From Pleurostoma richardsiae (lineage: Eukaryota > Ascomycota > Sordariomycetes > Calosphaeriales > Pleurostomataceae): a stretch of 64,000 nt of DNA. This document shows, one piece after another, positions 12,356 to 23,191 of this stretch. A program made the position numbers and the translations under genes. The stretch's first letter is position 1; the number at the start of each line of letters is the position of its first letter. The stretch covers positions 1,922,001 through 1,986,000 of the forward strand of contig JANBVO010000003.1 in NCBI GenBank assembly GCA_030052745.1, in the 5' to 3' direction. The notes under the pieces were generated by a model that was not told the origin of the DNA, ran no database searches, and saw only the letters and a list, made by a program, of their open reading frames with translations.

Positions 12356-13906
12356 TCAAGCCTCGAACACAAGCGCGACACCATCATCACCCGCCGTGAT
12401 GACCCTCTCTCCCGTCTCCCCCTGCACAAACCCGAGAACACCACCCCCCTCCCCGTCGCCCCTGTGTCCCCTCCACTCCTTCACCAGCCCGCCCGCCGCG
12501 CCAGCCACGCTGCCGCCCCCGGCCGTCGCCCCGCGCAGGTCCCACCGCCGCACCACGCCGTCCATGCCGCAGCTCGTCAGCAGCCAGCCCCCGGACGCGC
12601 CGCGCACGAACTCGACCTTGACCACGGAGAAGCCGTCGTGCGCGCCCTGGATGTGCCGCCGCACCGCGAACGACCGCGACGTGTCGTACACGGCCACGGA
12701 CCCGTCCACGGACCCGCTGGCCAGCAGCGTCTGCGGCGCTGGCGCGAACGCCAGCGTCTCGACGCTGTCGCTCTGCGCCTGCAGCGACGCTAGGATCTGC
12801 CCCGCCTGCGCCGATGGGTCCGCCGACGAGGACGACGCCTTGCCGGGCCGCGCCTTCCCCTTTGACTTCGCTTGTGATGCGCCTCCTCCCGTCTGTCCCG
12901 TCACCCGCGGCAAGCCGACGATCTTGACGATGCCGCCCGCGCCGCCCGCGGCCAAGAACGCGCCCCGCGGCTCGACGGCCACGGCGTACAGCCCACCCTC
13001 GACCTCGAAGCGCTGGTCCGCGGCGGTCAGCGACACGGCCGTCATGCCGTTGTCGCCTGTCAGCCCCTTCGCGGCCGCGAGGCCCCACACGTCCCATACG
13101 TACAGGCTGCTGTCCTCGGAGACGGTGGCTAGCAGGGCGCCGTCGGGCGTCCACGCGCCGGCGGTGCAGGGTTCCGTGTGCAGGAAGTACGACTGCACGA
13201 TGCGCAGCGGGTTCGCGGCGTCGGAGGCGTCTACCTCGTACACCCAGACCGAGCCGTCGGAGGCGCCCAGCGCGACGGCGTTGGGGTGCTCGTCGCCCGC
13301 GGGGCAGGGCGCCAGCCAGGTGATCTCGGGCACCTCCTGGCTCTCGGCGAGGAAGCGGAAGGTGGGCTGGGCGTCGCTGTTCCCCGCGGGTATCTCGACG
13401 GCGTAGGCGCGCAGCCGGCCGTCCATGCCGGCGGAGAGGAGGAACTCGCCGCGGGGGAGGGTGAAGGCGAGGGCGTTGATGGAGTCGGTGTGGCCGTCGA
13501 TGGCGAACAGGGGCTTGAGCTCGGTGCTCGTGGCGGCGGAGGCCTGGGGATCGGAGCTATAGCTCGGGGGTAGGACGGGTCGCGATTGCGCGGCGGAGGC
13601 GTCGAAGACGTAGCCCTTGCCGGGGGCGTCGTCGGCGTCACCCTCACTTCCGCCGGTGGCGATCAGTGAGGGGAAGAGCGGGTGCTGGACGATGGCGAAG
13701 ACGGAGTCCTTGTGCTCGTCGAAGTAAGCGATGGAGTCGTTCTGCAGGATTATCTCCTCGTGGTCGTCGCCGTCCTCCTCGCCGCCTGAGTCCATGGCCA
13801 CGTCTCCCTCCAGATCCTCGACAACCTCCTGGGCCTCGTCCTCGTCGAGCATGTCGGGGTCGGAGTCGACATCATCTTCTGTGCGGTGGGGGTTTGAGGA
13901 AGACAT
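12356..13906 (-). CDS. SQT1: Ribosome assembly WD40 protein, Sqt1/AAMP family
   Basis: Single exon of 516 residues starting at the ATG of MSSSNPHRTEDD; the frame is open slightly further upstream but has no ATG. The N-terminal 70 residues are strongly acidic (DEDEAQEVVEDLEGDVAMDS), followed by ILQNDSIAYFDEHKDSVFAI and a WD40 beta-propeller of about eight blades (FAIDGHTDSINALAF, WDVWGLAAAKGL, FAPAPQTLLASGSVDGSVAVYDT, LTSCGMDGVVRRWDLRG, VITAGDDGVALVFE). Sqt1 is the dedicated chaperone that binds nascent uL16 (Rpl10) and brings it to late cytoplasmic 60S particles; the acidic tail plus propeller arrangement fits. A long low-complexity insert between blades is rich in Ala, Gly and Ser. The long overlapping frame on the opposite strand is a GC-rich shadow. 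Confidence 0.88.
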   Translation of the reverse strand: MSSSNPHRTEDDVDSDPDMLDEDEAQEVVEDLEGDVAMDSGGEEDGDDHEEIILQNDSIAYFDEHKDSVFAIVQHPLFPSLIATGGSEGDADDAPGKGYVFDASAAQSRPVLPPSYSSDPQASAATSTELKPLFAIDGHTDSINALAFTLPRGEFLLSAGMDGRLRAYAVEIPAGNSDAQPTFRFLAESQEVPEITWLAPCPAGDEHPNAVALGASDGSVWVYEVDASDAANPLRIVQSYFLHTEPCTAGAWTPDGALLATVSEDSSLYVWDVWGLAAAKGLTGDNGMTAVSLTAADQRFEVEGGLYAVAVEPRGAFLAAGGAGGIVKIVGLPRVTGQTGGGASQAKSKGKARPGKASSSSADPSAQAGQILASLQAQSDSVETLAFAPAPQTLLASGSVDGSVAVYDTSRSFAVRRHIQGAHDGFSVVKVEFVRGASGGWLLTSCGMDGVVRRWDLRGATAGGGSVAGAAGGLVKEWRGHRGDGEGGGVLGFVQGETGERVITAGDDGVALVFEA

Positions 13907-14747
13907 TGTGTGGTTCTCTAAGGATGTGACGTCGGTATACAAAGCACTCTTGTGTCCAGGCCCCGTGATAGAGTCCTGAGAGATCCCTGGAGCGTCGTAA
14001 ACGTTTGAGGATTATATTGCCCTTATATGCAGTGTAGCTAGCTACCCTGCTCACCGTGAGTAGGTGGTCGAGACAGTTCGAATGTTGGAAATTTCTGCTT
14101 GCTAAGCAGCTCGCATCGCGGGGCAAAAATCAGCCCCTCCATGCGACGATAAGGGCGATAAGCTCCAGCTGGGATCAGCTTGTTCCCCCGAGCAGAGGAT
14201 ATCGGCAGAAGAGGTGAGAAAGAACCGGCAACTGCAGGGTGCTCCTTGTGCACAGGAATATCATCGTCTAGGGAATGTGGTCACGTAGTTCAGGTACAGG
14301 GAATAGACTCCCATGGCAAAGATAAAGAAGGCACAGGCACATCCGAAATCCGAAGGGGGTATACTGAGAGAGCGAGGCCGCGAACATCTTGTCTTAGCCA
14401 ACAAGGGCATTGAGGGATGAAGTTTAAGCCGTCAATCCTATGTTTATTCTATCTAGACGGGTGCATATACCACCTTCCTCCCTCTCGCTCTCTCTCAATG
14501 CTATAAAGTGCGCGAACATGGATATCAACCCCAAAATCCCGTAAAGCAGATCCCCAACCAGATACCGACGACCACCATCTCCCTCCATAAACCGTAACGA
14601 TGCTTTCCCTGCCTGAGTTCTTGGTTCTCCATTGAGCCTTTGGCATCATTTCCGTACCATAAAAGGAACTGTGCGGTAAGGTCCAATTGAACCGATCCAA
14701 ACTTTCCAGCCTAGAACCCTCTGGAATTTCGTCGATGGCACAGCCAT
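13907..14747. other. Intergenic region upstream of SQT1
   Basis: Contains the SQT1 promoter and the 3' flank of the SPATA20-type gene. A short CT/AG-rich repeat (ctccctctcgctctctctc) sits near 14478-14496. No gene recognised. Confidence 0.5.
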
Positions 14748-17340
14748 CTACTCCAGCTTGCTCTCCGTATACGGTTCATAGGACCCGTTATCAAAGTTGT
14801 ACGCGCTTCCCGCTTGACCTTTCAGCTCCTTGAGGAGAGGGTTCCTACCCGCCAGCCACGAGTCCTCTGCTGCTGAGTGATATACCAGGCTCCGAAGGCC
14901 GGCTCTGGGTAAGAGGTGGTACTTTCGGATGACCTCATCCTTCTCTGCCGCCTCCACAATCCAGCACCTGCCTCCTAACTTAGCAGTGACGACGCTTCCG
15001 AGGAGGCCGACGAACAGCCAGGGGTACTGGAGCATCTCAACCTCGAAGGCGTTAATCGTCTCCCTCGCCTTCTGGGCGTAGTCCGAGTCACCGAGTATCG
15101 AAGACAGCCGAAAGAGGTTGGACGCGGAAACGGCGTTGGTTGATGGTTGGACCGTGTCCATGCCGTCTTTCAACCTAAGGATGACGAGGGGTTCGTCTTC
15201 AGTAGTCGTGTAGAAACCGCCGGATGATGAATGCTGTGAGAGCGGACCGGGTGACCTTGGGGGCTGGTTCGTCGTGTCGTAGAAGAGGACAATCTGGATT
15301 TCTATTCCAATTTCAGCTTAAGATTCCTAGCGTCCCTCAAAGGATAGCAAACACTTACTCTGAAGCTCATCTGCCCATTCCAGCCAGCTCTCCTCACCAG
15401 TGGCCTCGTACAGCTCCAAGAGAGCTTCGATTAGGAATGCATAGTCTTCAGCAAATGCCTTGGTCGGTCCTCGACCGTCAAGGTAGGTTCTGTAAAGTAT
15501 CTTTGCCTCGGAGTCCCAGAGCTTCTCCTTGACGAACTCGGCACCTTTCTTAGCGGCACCCAGGTACTTCTCTCCCCTTTCAGAATCCGCATACTTGACT
15601 ACGGCCGAAACCCGTGCCAGGGAGGCAATAGCCATGGCGTTGATGCTCGTCACCGCCTTCTCGTCGATCAGGGGCCGGACACGCTCCTTTTCCCGGTGTG
15701 CAAGCAACTTTTTCTTCGCAGAAGCGATCAGCTTCCTCACCTCTTCGCTTGGGATGCCAAATTGCTTCTCAAGCTCGGGCGCGTCCTTGACCACCCTGAG
15801 GACATTCTGGTTGATGAACTCGTCGTTCGGGTCCTGGTCCCGTTCAACATTACCATTCCCCCAAACGTTCCAGTGTGCAGCTGCGACAGCGCTCTCCTGA
15901 CTGTCCTCGCCGCCCACGACATTTTCGAATTCACGCCTCGTCCAGAGGTAGTAGGCACCCTCACGCACATGGCGGTCGCCTTTTCGATAGTAGGAGTCGG
16001 CTGCTTCGCTCGTCGCAAAGCCTCCGTCGGAACGGCTTATCGGGGGAGTCGTCAGGTAGCCCGCTAGCTCAAAAACGACATCGGCAAACTCGTCGTCAGC
16101 TTGCAGCTGACCGTCCTTTGGGGTAGAGAGCCATGCATCAAGGTACACACCCAGGAGCAGTGCGTTGTCGGCGACCATCTTCTCAAAATGCGGCATTGCC
16201 CAGTCGTCCGTCGCGCTGTACCGCATGAAGCCCGATCCGACATGGTCCCTCAACCCACCATCTCTCAGTCGCCGCAGCGTGTGCAGAGCCATTTCCGTTG
16301 CATGGGCAACTTCGCTCTCGCCTACGACGTCTTTCACATCAGAGGGGAAATGTGCCAGCCGTAGGAGGAAGGAGAGCTTGGCAGGCGTCGGAAACTTCGG
16401 CGCAAAACCAAAGCCGCCATTAGCATGGTCGAAGGTCCCGGCGATATGAGTGTATGCCTCCTCCAGCTGATCTAGATCAACCTCAAGGTCAAAAGCAGCA
16501 CGCCCCATCGCTCCAGTTCCGCCCACTGCGCCGGAAGCGTCCGCTGATAGGGCGGCGCTGGAGGGTCCGCCAGCAGAAGAAGCGCCAATAGGTCGCGTGC
16601 CGAGAGTCCCTTCAGCCGCGAATTCACGCAGTTGAGTAAGAATCTCCTTGGCTTCCTGTCTGCAGCGGGACTCCTGTTCCTGCCAGACCTTCTGGAGCTT
16701 CTCCAGGATGACCAAGAAGTCGAGCCGCTCCTCCTCGCCGACCTCTTCATCGTCACCACCAGCAGGGTCAGCACCTGGCCCCGGCCAGTACGTGCCGCCA
16801 AACACAGGCTCCAGCTCTGGCGTCAGGAACACATTCAGCGGCCAGCCACCGGCGCCGTTGACAGCTTGGATATAGTTCATGTAGATGCTGTCGATATCGG
16901 GGCGCTCTTCCCGGTCGACGATGATTGGCACGAAGGAAGAGTTCAGCAGCGAGGCGACAGAGGGGTGAGAAAAAGAGTCATGGCTGGTGAGGCGGCAGTC
17001 TGCGAACAATGTCAGCGTCCATACAAGTCGGGTTATGGCCACGGGAGAGAAACGGGTTAGACCTACAGTGACATGCTCGGAAGCCCACGTTCATAAATAT
17101 GAGCTTGTTCTCCGTCTTCGCCCTCTCGACGGCTTCGCTGTCCAGGAGCTGCCATGCGACAGGCGAGTCGGAATGCGCTCGAACATACGGACTGCTGCTC
17201 TGGCTCGCGCGGTTCTGAAGGGGCGCCTGTTCTGACAGAGTCGCCTTGGAGAGCTGTTCCGACAGGTCGGTCTCTTTTGTAGAGGCATTACCGCTCTGCT
17301 GGGAACCCGCAGAGGGCTGCTGCAGCTGAGCGCTCATCAT
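14748..17340 (-). CDS. SPATA20/YyaL-type protein: thioredoxin-like (DUF255) plus (alpha/alpha)6 barrel
   Basis: Exons 17067-17340, 15359-16999 and 14748-15301 (67 and 57 bp introns) encode 822 residues. The N-terminal thioredoxin-like domain has NRASQSSSPYVRAHSDSPVA, FMNVGFRACHYCRLTSHDSF with a CxxC pair at Cys90 and Cys93 that is completed only by splicing, and FVPIIVDREERPDIDSIYMN. The rest matches the N-acylglucosamine-2-epimerase-like barrel of the family (GGWPLNVFLTPELEPVFGGT, VGSGFMRYSATDDWAMPHFEKMVADNALL split over the text, and the end block LRLKDGMDTVQPSTNAVSAS). The family is conserved from bacteria to animals; in mammals it is linked to spermatogenesis, and its biochemical role is not settled. 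The start is the first of two adjacent Mets at 17340; the frame is open upstream but without conserved sequence. Confidence 0.88.
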
Positions 17341-18509
17341 CTCGCCAGTGCAAGGAACGGTTGCGGACCAGTGGCCAAAAGGGGGATGTCGATAGATAGT
17401 GGACTCCTGTTGAAATGCTTGGTCTATTATGAGCCGTATGGAGTCGCGAGGAAATGGCTGATGAGGTACAGAAGAACAGAAGAAGATCACAAGTTTGTCT
17501 CCAGAGCGAGAGGTGATGTTGCAAAGCTGAAGGCAGCAGAACGATGAAGAGAGCTCAGCAAAGAAGAAGCGGCCCCCCACTTCGAATGCTTATCACTTAT
17601 ACTTGGTTGCATGTACCCAGATCGTACTGGCCATGCCGTAAGGTACATGATCTTACTGTCGTGATAAGTACCTTCAGCCCCTCATTGTTTGTTCTTAATA
17701 ACGCCCCGCCGTTCGCATCTTTTCCGGCCTACCGGTCAGCTTTAGCCCGCCATAACGTCACCTTGACAGAGATGCAGTTGCTTATCGTCACTGAAGCCAT
17801 CACCTGAACAGTGCATCCTAGTATGCGACAAGACTAACACTTCATTTCGCAGTGTTGGTTGTCAACAGCTTGAGAAGTCAATTTCTGTATCTAGGCTCAA
17901 ACAGAGCTGTTGGTCTGTGTGAGAAAAAATCCCAGTTCTAAGATTTGATCATTCCTCTGCCGGAATAGGACACTGAGTGAACAGGAAGAGCCTCTCACGA
18001 GTCATGCAAAGCATGTGCATCACGACAACGCCTTCATTCTGATTTGCATACTGGCCCTGAGCTGAAACGCCAGGCAAATCACCTCGTACTGCGTAAAGGG
18101 ACCATTCTGTTGCATACCGAGACACCTACCTTACGATTTGTCGGAGTCAATAAACGACATAAAAGACATTATGGCAATGCTGTGACTGTGCGAATACACT
18201 CTCAAACGACAGGAGGATTGAACCGGAAGAGACAGTTTCTCTATTTCATATTGCTGAGCCTCAGTGTCAGTCCGTTTGCATCTACACGAGTAGAGAGCAC
18301 ATACCACTGAAGACTAGGGGGTCACGTGGCTGCCGGTCTGCCAGGGGTCGGTGTCGGTAGGACTATTTTCCATGGCGGGGTGGCCCGCCTTAGGGGTTTC
18401 CTCTCCACAAAACTTTTTTGTGCGGAAAAAGTTAAGGCATTCCTAAAAACGTCCACTTTACGCACATCACCGGCCAGAACGAGAGATCTCTTGGTCAAAC
18501 ACATCGACA
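17341..18509. other. Divergent intergenic region upstream of RPS28
   Basis: No gene recognised. A CACGTG palindrome within GGTCACGTGGC lies at 18323-18328, about 180 bp before the RPS28 start codon, and may be a bHLH site of the ribosomal-protein promoter (inference). Confidence 0.5.
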
Positions 18510-18844
18510 ATGGATTCTTCAAAGGCTCCCGTCAAGCTCGCCAAGGTCACGAGGGTTCTCGGCCGCACTGGTAAGAAGATTTGCGCTCTCGAGGATTTTT
18601 CTTAGCCGAAATGCTCACGCAACGGGAACAGGATCGCGTGGTGGTGTCACCCAGGTGCGCGTTGAGTTCCTTGAGGACCAGACCCGATCGATCATTCGCA
18701 ACGTCAAGGGACCCGGTATGGATCACAGCTCCGAGAGAAATAGCGAGAGGAACAGGGAGCCAGCGGCTAACAATGCATCTAGTTCGGGAGAACGACATCC
18801 TGTGCCTGCTCGAGTCCGAGAGAGAAGCCCGCCGTCTGCGTTAA
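18510..18844 (+). CDS. RPS28: 40S ribosomal protein S28 (eS28)
   Basis: Three exons, 18510-18570, 18632-18715 and 18783-18844, encode 68 residues, the exact size of eS28. The product reads [53 protein letters not shown] and [15 protein letters not shown], nearly identical to eS28 across eukaryotes. The protein sits on the head of the small subunit near the mRNA exit path. Two introns of 61 and 67 bp interrupt Gly and Val codons (G|GA and G|TT). The downstream 3' leader-like region is G/C rich. Confidence 0.97.
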
Positions 18845-21800
18845 GAGGAGCACCGGTCCGCGGTGGGAGTCAAGAGAGTTGGAAGAGAGGAGGTCATTTT
18901 GCTGGCGGTCCGGGTCGGCGATCGCTTCGTTCGGCATCGCTTAGTCCTTTCTGTACATCGGCTTGATCTGCGGTTTTCACCGGTCTTGGGAAGCCATGGG
19001 GCGCAACGGAGCTCGGTCCATACAGGAAGAGAAAAATCGGCTGTGACGCTCTCCAGCCGTCAGTTCGATGCGGAATACGACTGTTTACGGTTGATATGGC
19101 TGCGGCAATATCACATTGGTCCCGGTGATTGTGATTCTGTTTATGCCTCTCCGCGTCCGAGGCTGTTTGGTGCTGTTGATTCCCCAGTATTGCTGACCTG
19201 TTCGCCCGTTGGTGGGATGACGGACGAGAAGGAAGACGACTTAGGAACCGGACTAGGCGGAGGAACCATGGCCTCGAATTTGAATATCTGCACCTCTTTA
19301 GTGACTGCGAAGACACTGGTCATCTTTCTCCTCCAGACTCCTGGCATGTCCGGCTAGAGTGATTCAGTTCTCAGGAGGGAGGCGCACGGCACAGTTGAGT
19401 GTGCCGTTATCTCTAATTCAAAGCAGCATAATTATGCACTCGAGGAAACCCTGCTGTGGGATATGCTCTCTGCCCAGCCCTTACCAGACCTTCATCTCAC
19501 TCCCCTGATGCCGACCTGCAGACAGTCCACTCCGAGCCATCATCATGGTGATACCACCATCTGCTCACACCTGCCTCCGGCAGACTCCGGGATAAGTGGA
19601 CCATGTTCATGATGTCCGCAGGGATGCCGGCCCGTTGGCGTCACTGGGGTACTGCACGGCGACACCCTGCTCCGAACCGGCGTCAGCTCTAGCTCTGCAG
19701 CGTCCAGGATCGGGTTCCCGGAGAGCTCGTCGGTCGGCACCGCCAAGCCTTGACGGTCTCGTTCGCCAGCGCAAACGAGCGCGCTGATGACGACCTGCTG
19801 AGCGACGAATTGAAGACGCTTGTGTAATTCTGCGAGACGGATTGGGATATATCGACAGGCATCTGCCGCCTGCGGGTGAACACGGCGCTGCTGTCGTTCT
19901 CAGTTTGTATGCCACCGGTCACGGGGAGGTTCTCGCCAAATACGTGGCAGGTGTGGTCTGTAAGTATGTTAGTGCCCAGGGTGCTTGAACTGTTCGGAAG
20001 TGCAGTAAAGATTGTGTCCACTCATGGTACATCCCGTCGGCTCGTGTGTGGATGAGTACCCACCACAAAGATGGAATTGTGACGACCCGTATCACATCCG
20101 TTGTCATGTGGTTGCTGCAGTTCTCGACAGCGGCTCAGAAATGACGACGCAGATGTCGGGCCTAGCTAGTAACATAGAGTTCCTCGATGTCTGCTACCGG
20201 AACGAGATGCCTGTCTCCGAGAAAGGTCGAGGATGAGCAGCTGGCCGTCAGTACCCCTTTTCAGCAAATATAGTTACGGGGAACGCCCGACTCACTTCCT
20301 CCCCTGATCTAATTTCCCACTCCAATCTCTACAAGCGTGCCGTTGTCCTTGGGCACATATAGGCAGTTGCCTTCCACGTATATCTTGCCGCTAGCATGTA
20401 CACGTATAAGAACCGATCAGCCATCTGCCTTGCGAAGATGCCAAAACTGTTTAGACAGGGGCCGCTACTCCAGGCGAGCCACTTGAGGATGTAAACGCAG
20501 ATGGGGAGATATCCACTGCAAAATGTCTTCCCTGAAGACTCGTCAGATACTTAAGGACTCGCCCCTAGGACCAGTGCAGCAGCAATAACGGTCCTATATT
20601 CATGTTTATACGGCTGCAGAGGAGTTCAGGAAACAAAGAAGGAAGGTTATGGAGCTGTGAGTGGTCCGAAGCTTTCCTCAAGTTAAGCCCTCGTGCACTA
20701 ATTAGCTGGGACAGAGTCAGGTAGCTTCGGTGTGAACTTCATGACAGCCATGGGAACCAGTGAGAGAAAGTAGGACTCCTGCCCACGTCGCAAGGTCGCT
20801 ACTCGAAGTCTCAAGAAGCACGTCGTGCTGACTGGCAGTTCAAGACAATACGGGGTGGTGCTGATGGAGCATGCCGACCCAGCAGAACGTTGACCTAAGG
20901 CAAATTCCTCAGCCTTCAGCCATTCGGCTTGGTTAGATCGAAGGCTTGACACAGGTAGAAAACCAGGATCTTCACAGGCCACAAAGACTCGAAAAAAACC
21001 AACAGTATTGCCACTGCCACCGTCGCAGCTACGACTTCAAGCTGCTTTGTTGTGGTCCTGTATCCGCACGGGAAAGGGAAGTTGGACTGGTTGTAAAGTA
21101 GAGAAATTTCTCTTGGAGTACTCACTGTAGACTAATGTTCAACTTTCCCTTCGAGAGTCAAGCAGACTGTGACACGAATAAATAGAGCAACGAGGCTGGG
21201 AGAAACTTCCCTGAGAAAAGAAGGCTGTATCAAGGCTAGAGCTTTTCATCGACAGCTCACCGATGCTGAGTTTATTGCCAGCGACAGACATCTCCTCTAT
21301 GACGCTCCTCCTTCCGTGCAGGGAGCTTCGATATAGAGACTTTCTGCAGGAAGTCGACGGCTGTACTTTTCACCGTAGACTCATGTACAGTTGTTGGTGA
21401 CAGCCTTTCGTTTCTAAGTCTCCTCCCTTACGTTAGACGTGCTTGGGCCGAGTATGTATGATAGATAGGCTCTTTCACTGAAAGACAAAGGAACGCGATA
21501 TGCATAATGAGATCCTTAGAGTTAGAAGTCCACTAAGTTTTCGCGGCTTTGTCCCGAAAGCACCCATACTAATGGAAAATCCATGCTTAATAGCACGTAC
21601 TTCAGAGGATGTTGGGGTTAAGCAGGGCAGGAATGAGTGTCCCCTCGAGGTCAAACACGTGCTTCCATGTATGCCCCCATTTCAACTTCGGCACATACAC
21701 TATCAAATGAGGCCAGCCTCTATGCTCGTCTAAGCCACGTTCGCTTTCCCACAAGACAGGGCAGGCCAGGTGCACAGATCCAGTGAACTTGTGTGTCAAA

Positions 21801-22090
21801 TGAAGACATACATCTACCAGCTTCAGGGTTCTTGAAGATGGAACTTCACGAACAGAAATCGAAGCATAGTTTAGACTGTTATCAAGAGATATTGAATAAA
21901 TGGGATGATCAAATGAAGCAACGGAATGAACTATGCGGACTCCTTACCTTTCGGTCCTGAGCTTTGAATATGAGGAAAAGAGCTTACCTGCTTGAGACAA
22001 TTCGAGAATGTGGGACCAGGAAAGAACGATAGCTTACCATAAAACCCCTGCGCGCGGCAGGCTGATTTACCTATGCAACCCCAAATACCC
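18845..22090. other. Gene-poor 3.2 kb region with coding-like fragments only
   Basis: I find no complete gene. Plus-strand 19795-19959 is open (ATGHGEVLAKYVAGVV at its end) and stops at a good donor (T|GTAAGT), and 20012-20236 is another open piece (RCHVVAAVLDSGSEMTTQ), but I could not join them in phase. Minus-strand 20698-21125 holds two further overlapping open pieces. These could be exons of an unrecognised gene or a decayed one. Confidence 0.4.
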
Positions 22091-23191
22091 TCAGATGAAC
22101 TCCATACCGCCCCCGATCACCTGCTCCACCGTCCTCCTTGCCCTGCAGGTGTGACAGTAGTCCTGCTCCATATAGAAGTCGCAGAAGCACGTCGCCTGGA
22201 CTGCACACGCCAACTCCTCCCAGCCAACAGCGGGCCAACGTCCATCCTCCGAGCCATCCGGTGGAATCGCGATCTCGTCGGGCAGCAGAATGCGATCACA
22301 TTGCTCGCAGTCGGCGTCGAGCCGCTTTCCGTGGGTCCGGCAGGAGGCGAGACGCACGGCCGGCCGCGGTGGGGCATGAGTCGACGGGCGGCAGGACTGC
22401 GATGGTGAAGGGGAACGGTCCCTAGATGGCATGTGGTAGAGGTCGACGACGTGCGGGAAGTTTGGCTCCGATGCGCTTACGTACCTGGGTGCTGCTAGGC
22501 TTAAGTGCAGAATTGTCTCAGGGGCAGGGGAGTAGAAGATGGGAGTAGGCACTACCGATTCGAATTGGGGTTCGATGAAGAGCGGGAACCGACCACCAAC
22601 TTTCTGCTCAGGGATAGGTGGCAGAGGCTTCTCCATATTGACCTTCTTAGCTTGAGCTTTGTGAGAAACAGCTGACTGAGGCTCCGCGGGAACAACTCCC
22701 CCCCGGTGCTCTGTAGGAATCAGAGACTTCTCTTCCCGTCGTGCCCACGCAAGAGTGCTATCGCGGATCCTTTCCGCGGCACGCTTCAACTTATCAGCAT
22801 CACGCTTGCCGAGGCTGAGGACGTCATCGACGGAACGTAGGAAAGGGGCAAGGTCCGCGGTAGCAGGCCACTTGTCCTCGTCGTACCGAGACGTGTCGAA
22901 GAGCACGGAGCCCGGCACGGTGGAGGGGTGTGCCGGCCGTGCCCACCAGCCTCGCTTGTTCTTGAACTGCCAGTAGTTTAAGATGACAACTTCGTTACGA
23001 ATGTCGGCGGGCCGGTAGTAGCCCTCGCAGCCGGGACACCAGCCATAGATCCACCGCGGCACTGGCGCTACACAGCAGCCCTTGGAGAAGGTTGACATCT
23101 TCCCGGGTCGCTTAGACCGTGTCCTGCACTCGACAGCATGGCCACAAACGGTGAAAACCGTCTTGGACCAGTGACACTCGTCACACGGCAT
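22091..23191 (-). CDS. Unrecognised Cys-rich fungal protein
   Basis: Single exon of 366 residues from MPCDECHWSKTVFTVCGHA to VEQVIGGGMEFI. I do not recognise the family. The N-terminus carries CDEC, a CGHAVEC pair, KGCC and WCPGCEGYY, and the C-terminus carries CRTHGKRLDADCEQC, TCFCDFYMEQDYC and HTCRARR, so two Cys/His clusters that look able to bind zinc bracket a middle region that is Pro-rich and probably disordered (MEKPLPPIPEQK). A helix-forming charged stretch, GKRDADKLKRAAERIRDST, lies between. No signal peptide or membrane segment. The layout suggests two small zinc-ribbon-like modules; this is inference. The start is the only ATG upstream of the first cluster. Confidence 0.75.
   Translation of the reverse strand: MPCDECHWSKTVFTVCGHAVECRTRSKRPGKMSTFSKGCCVAPVPRWIYGWCPGCEGYYRPADIRNEVVILNYWQFKNKRGWWARPAHPSTVPGSVLFDTSRYDEDKWPATADLAPFLRSVDDVLSLGKRDADKLKRAAERIRDSTLAWARREEKSLIPTEHRGGVVPAEPQSAVSHKAQAKKVNMEKPLPPIPEQKVGGRFPLFIEPQFESVVPTPIFYSPAPETILHLSLAAPRYVSASEPNFPHVVDLYHMPSRDRSPSPSQSCRPSTHAPPRPAVRLASCRTHGKRLDADCEQCDRILLPDEIAIPPDGSEDGRWPAVGWEELACAVQATCFCDFYMEQDYCHTCRARRTVEQVIGGGMEFI

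Noticed and set aside
12219-13406. 395-codon Pro/Ser/Ala-rich frame opposite SQT1
   Set aside because: Antisense to a conserved WD40 gene; composition is that of a GC-rich shadow frame.
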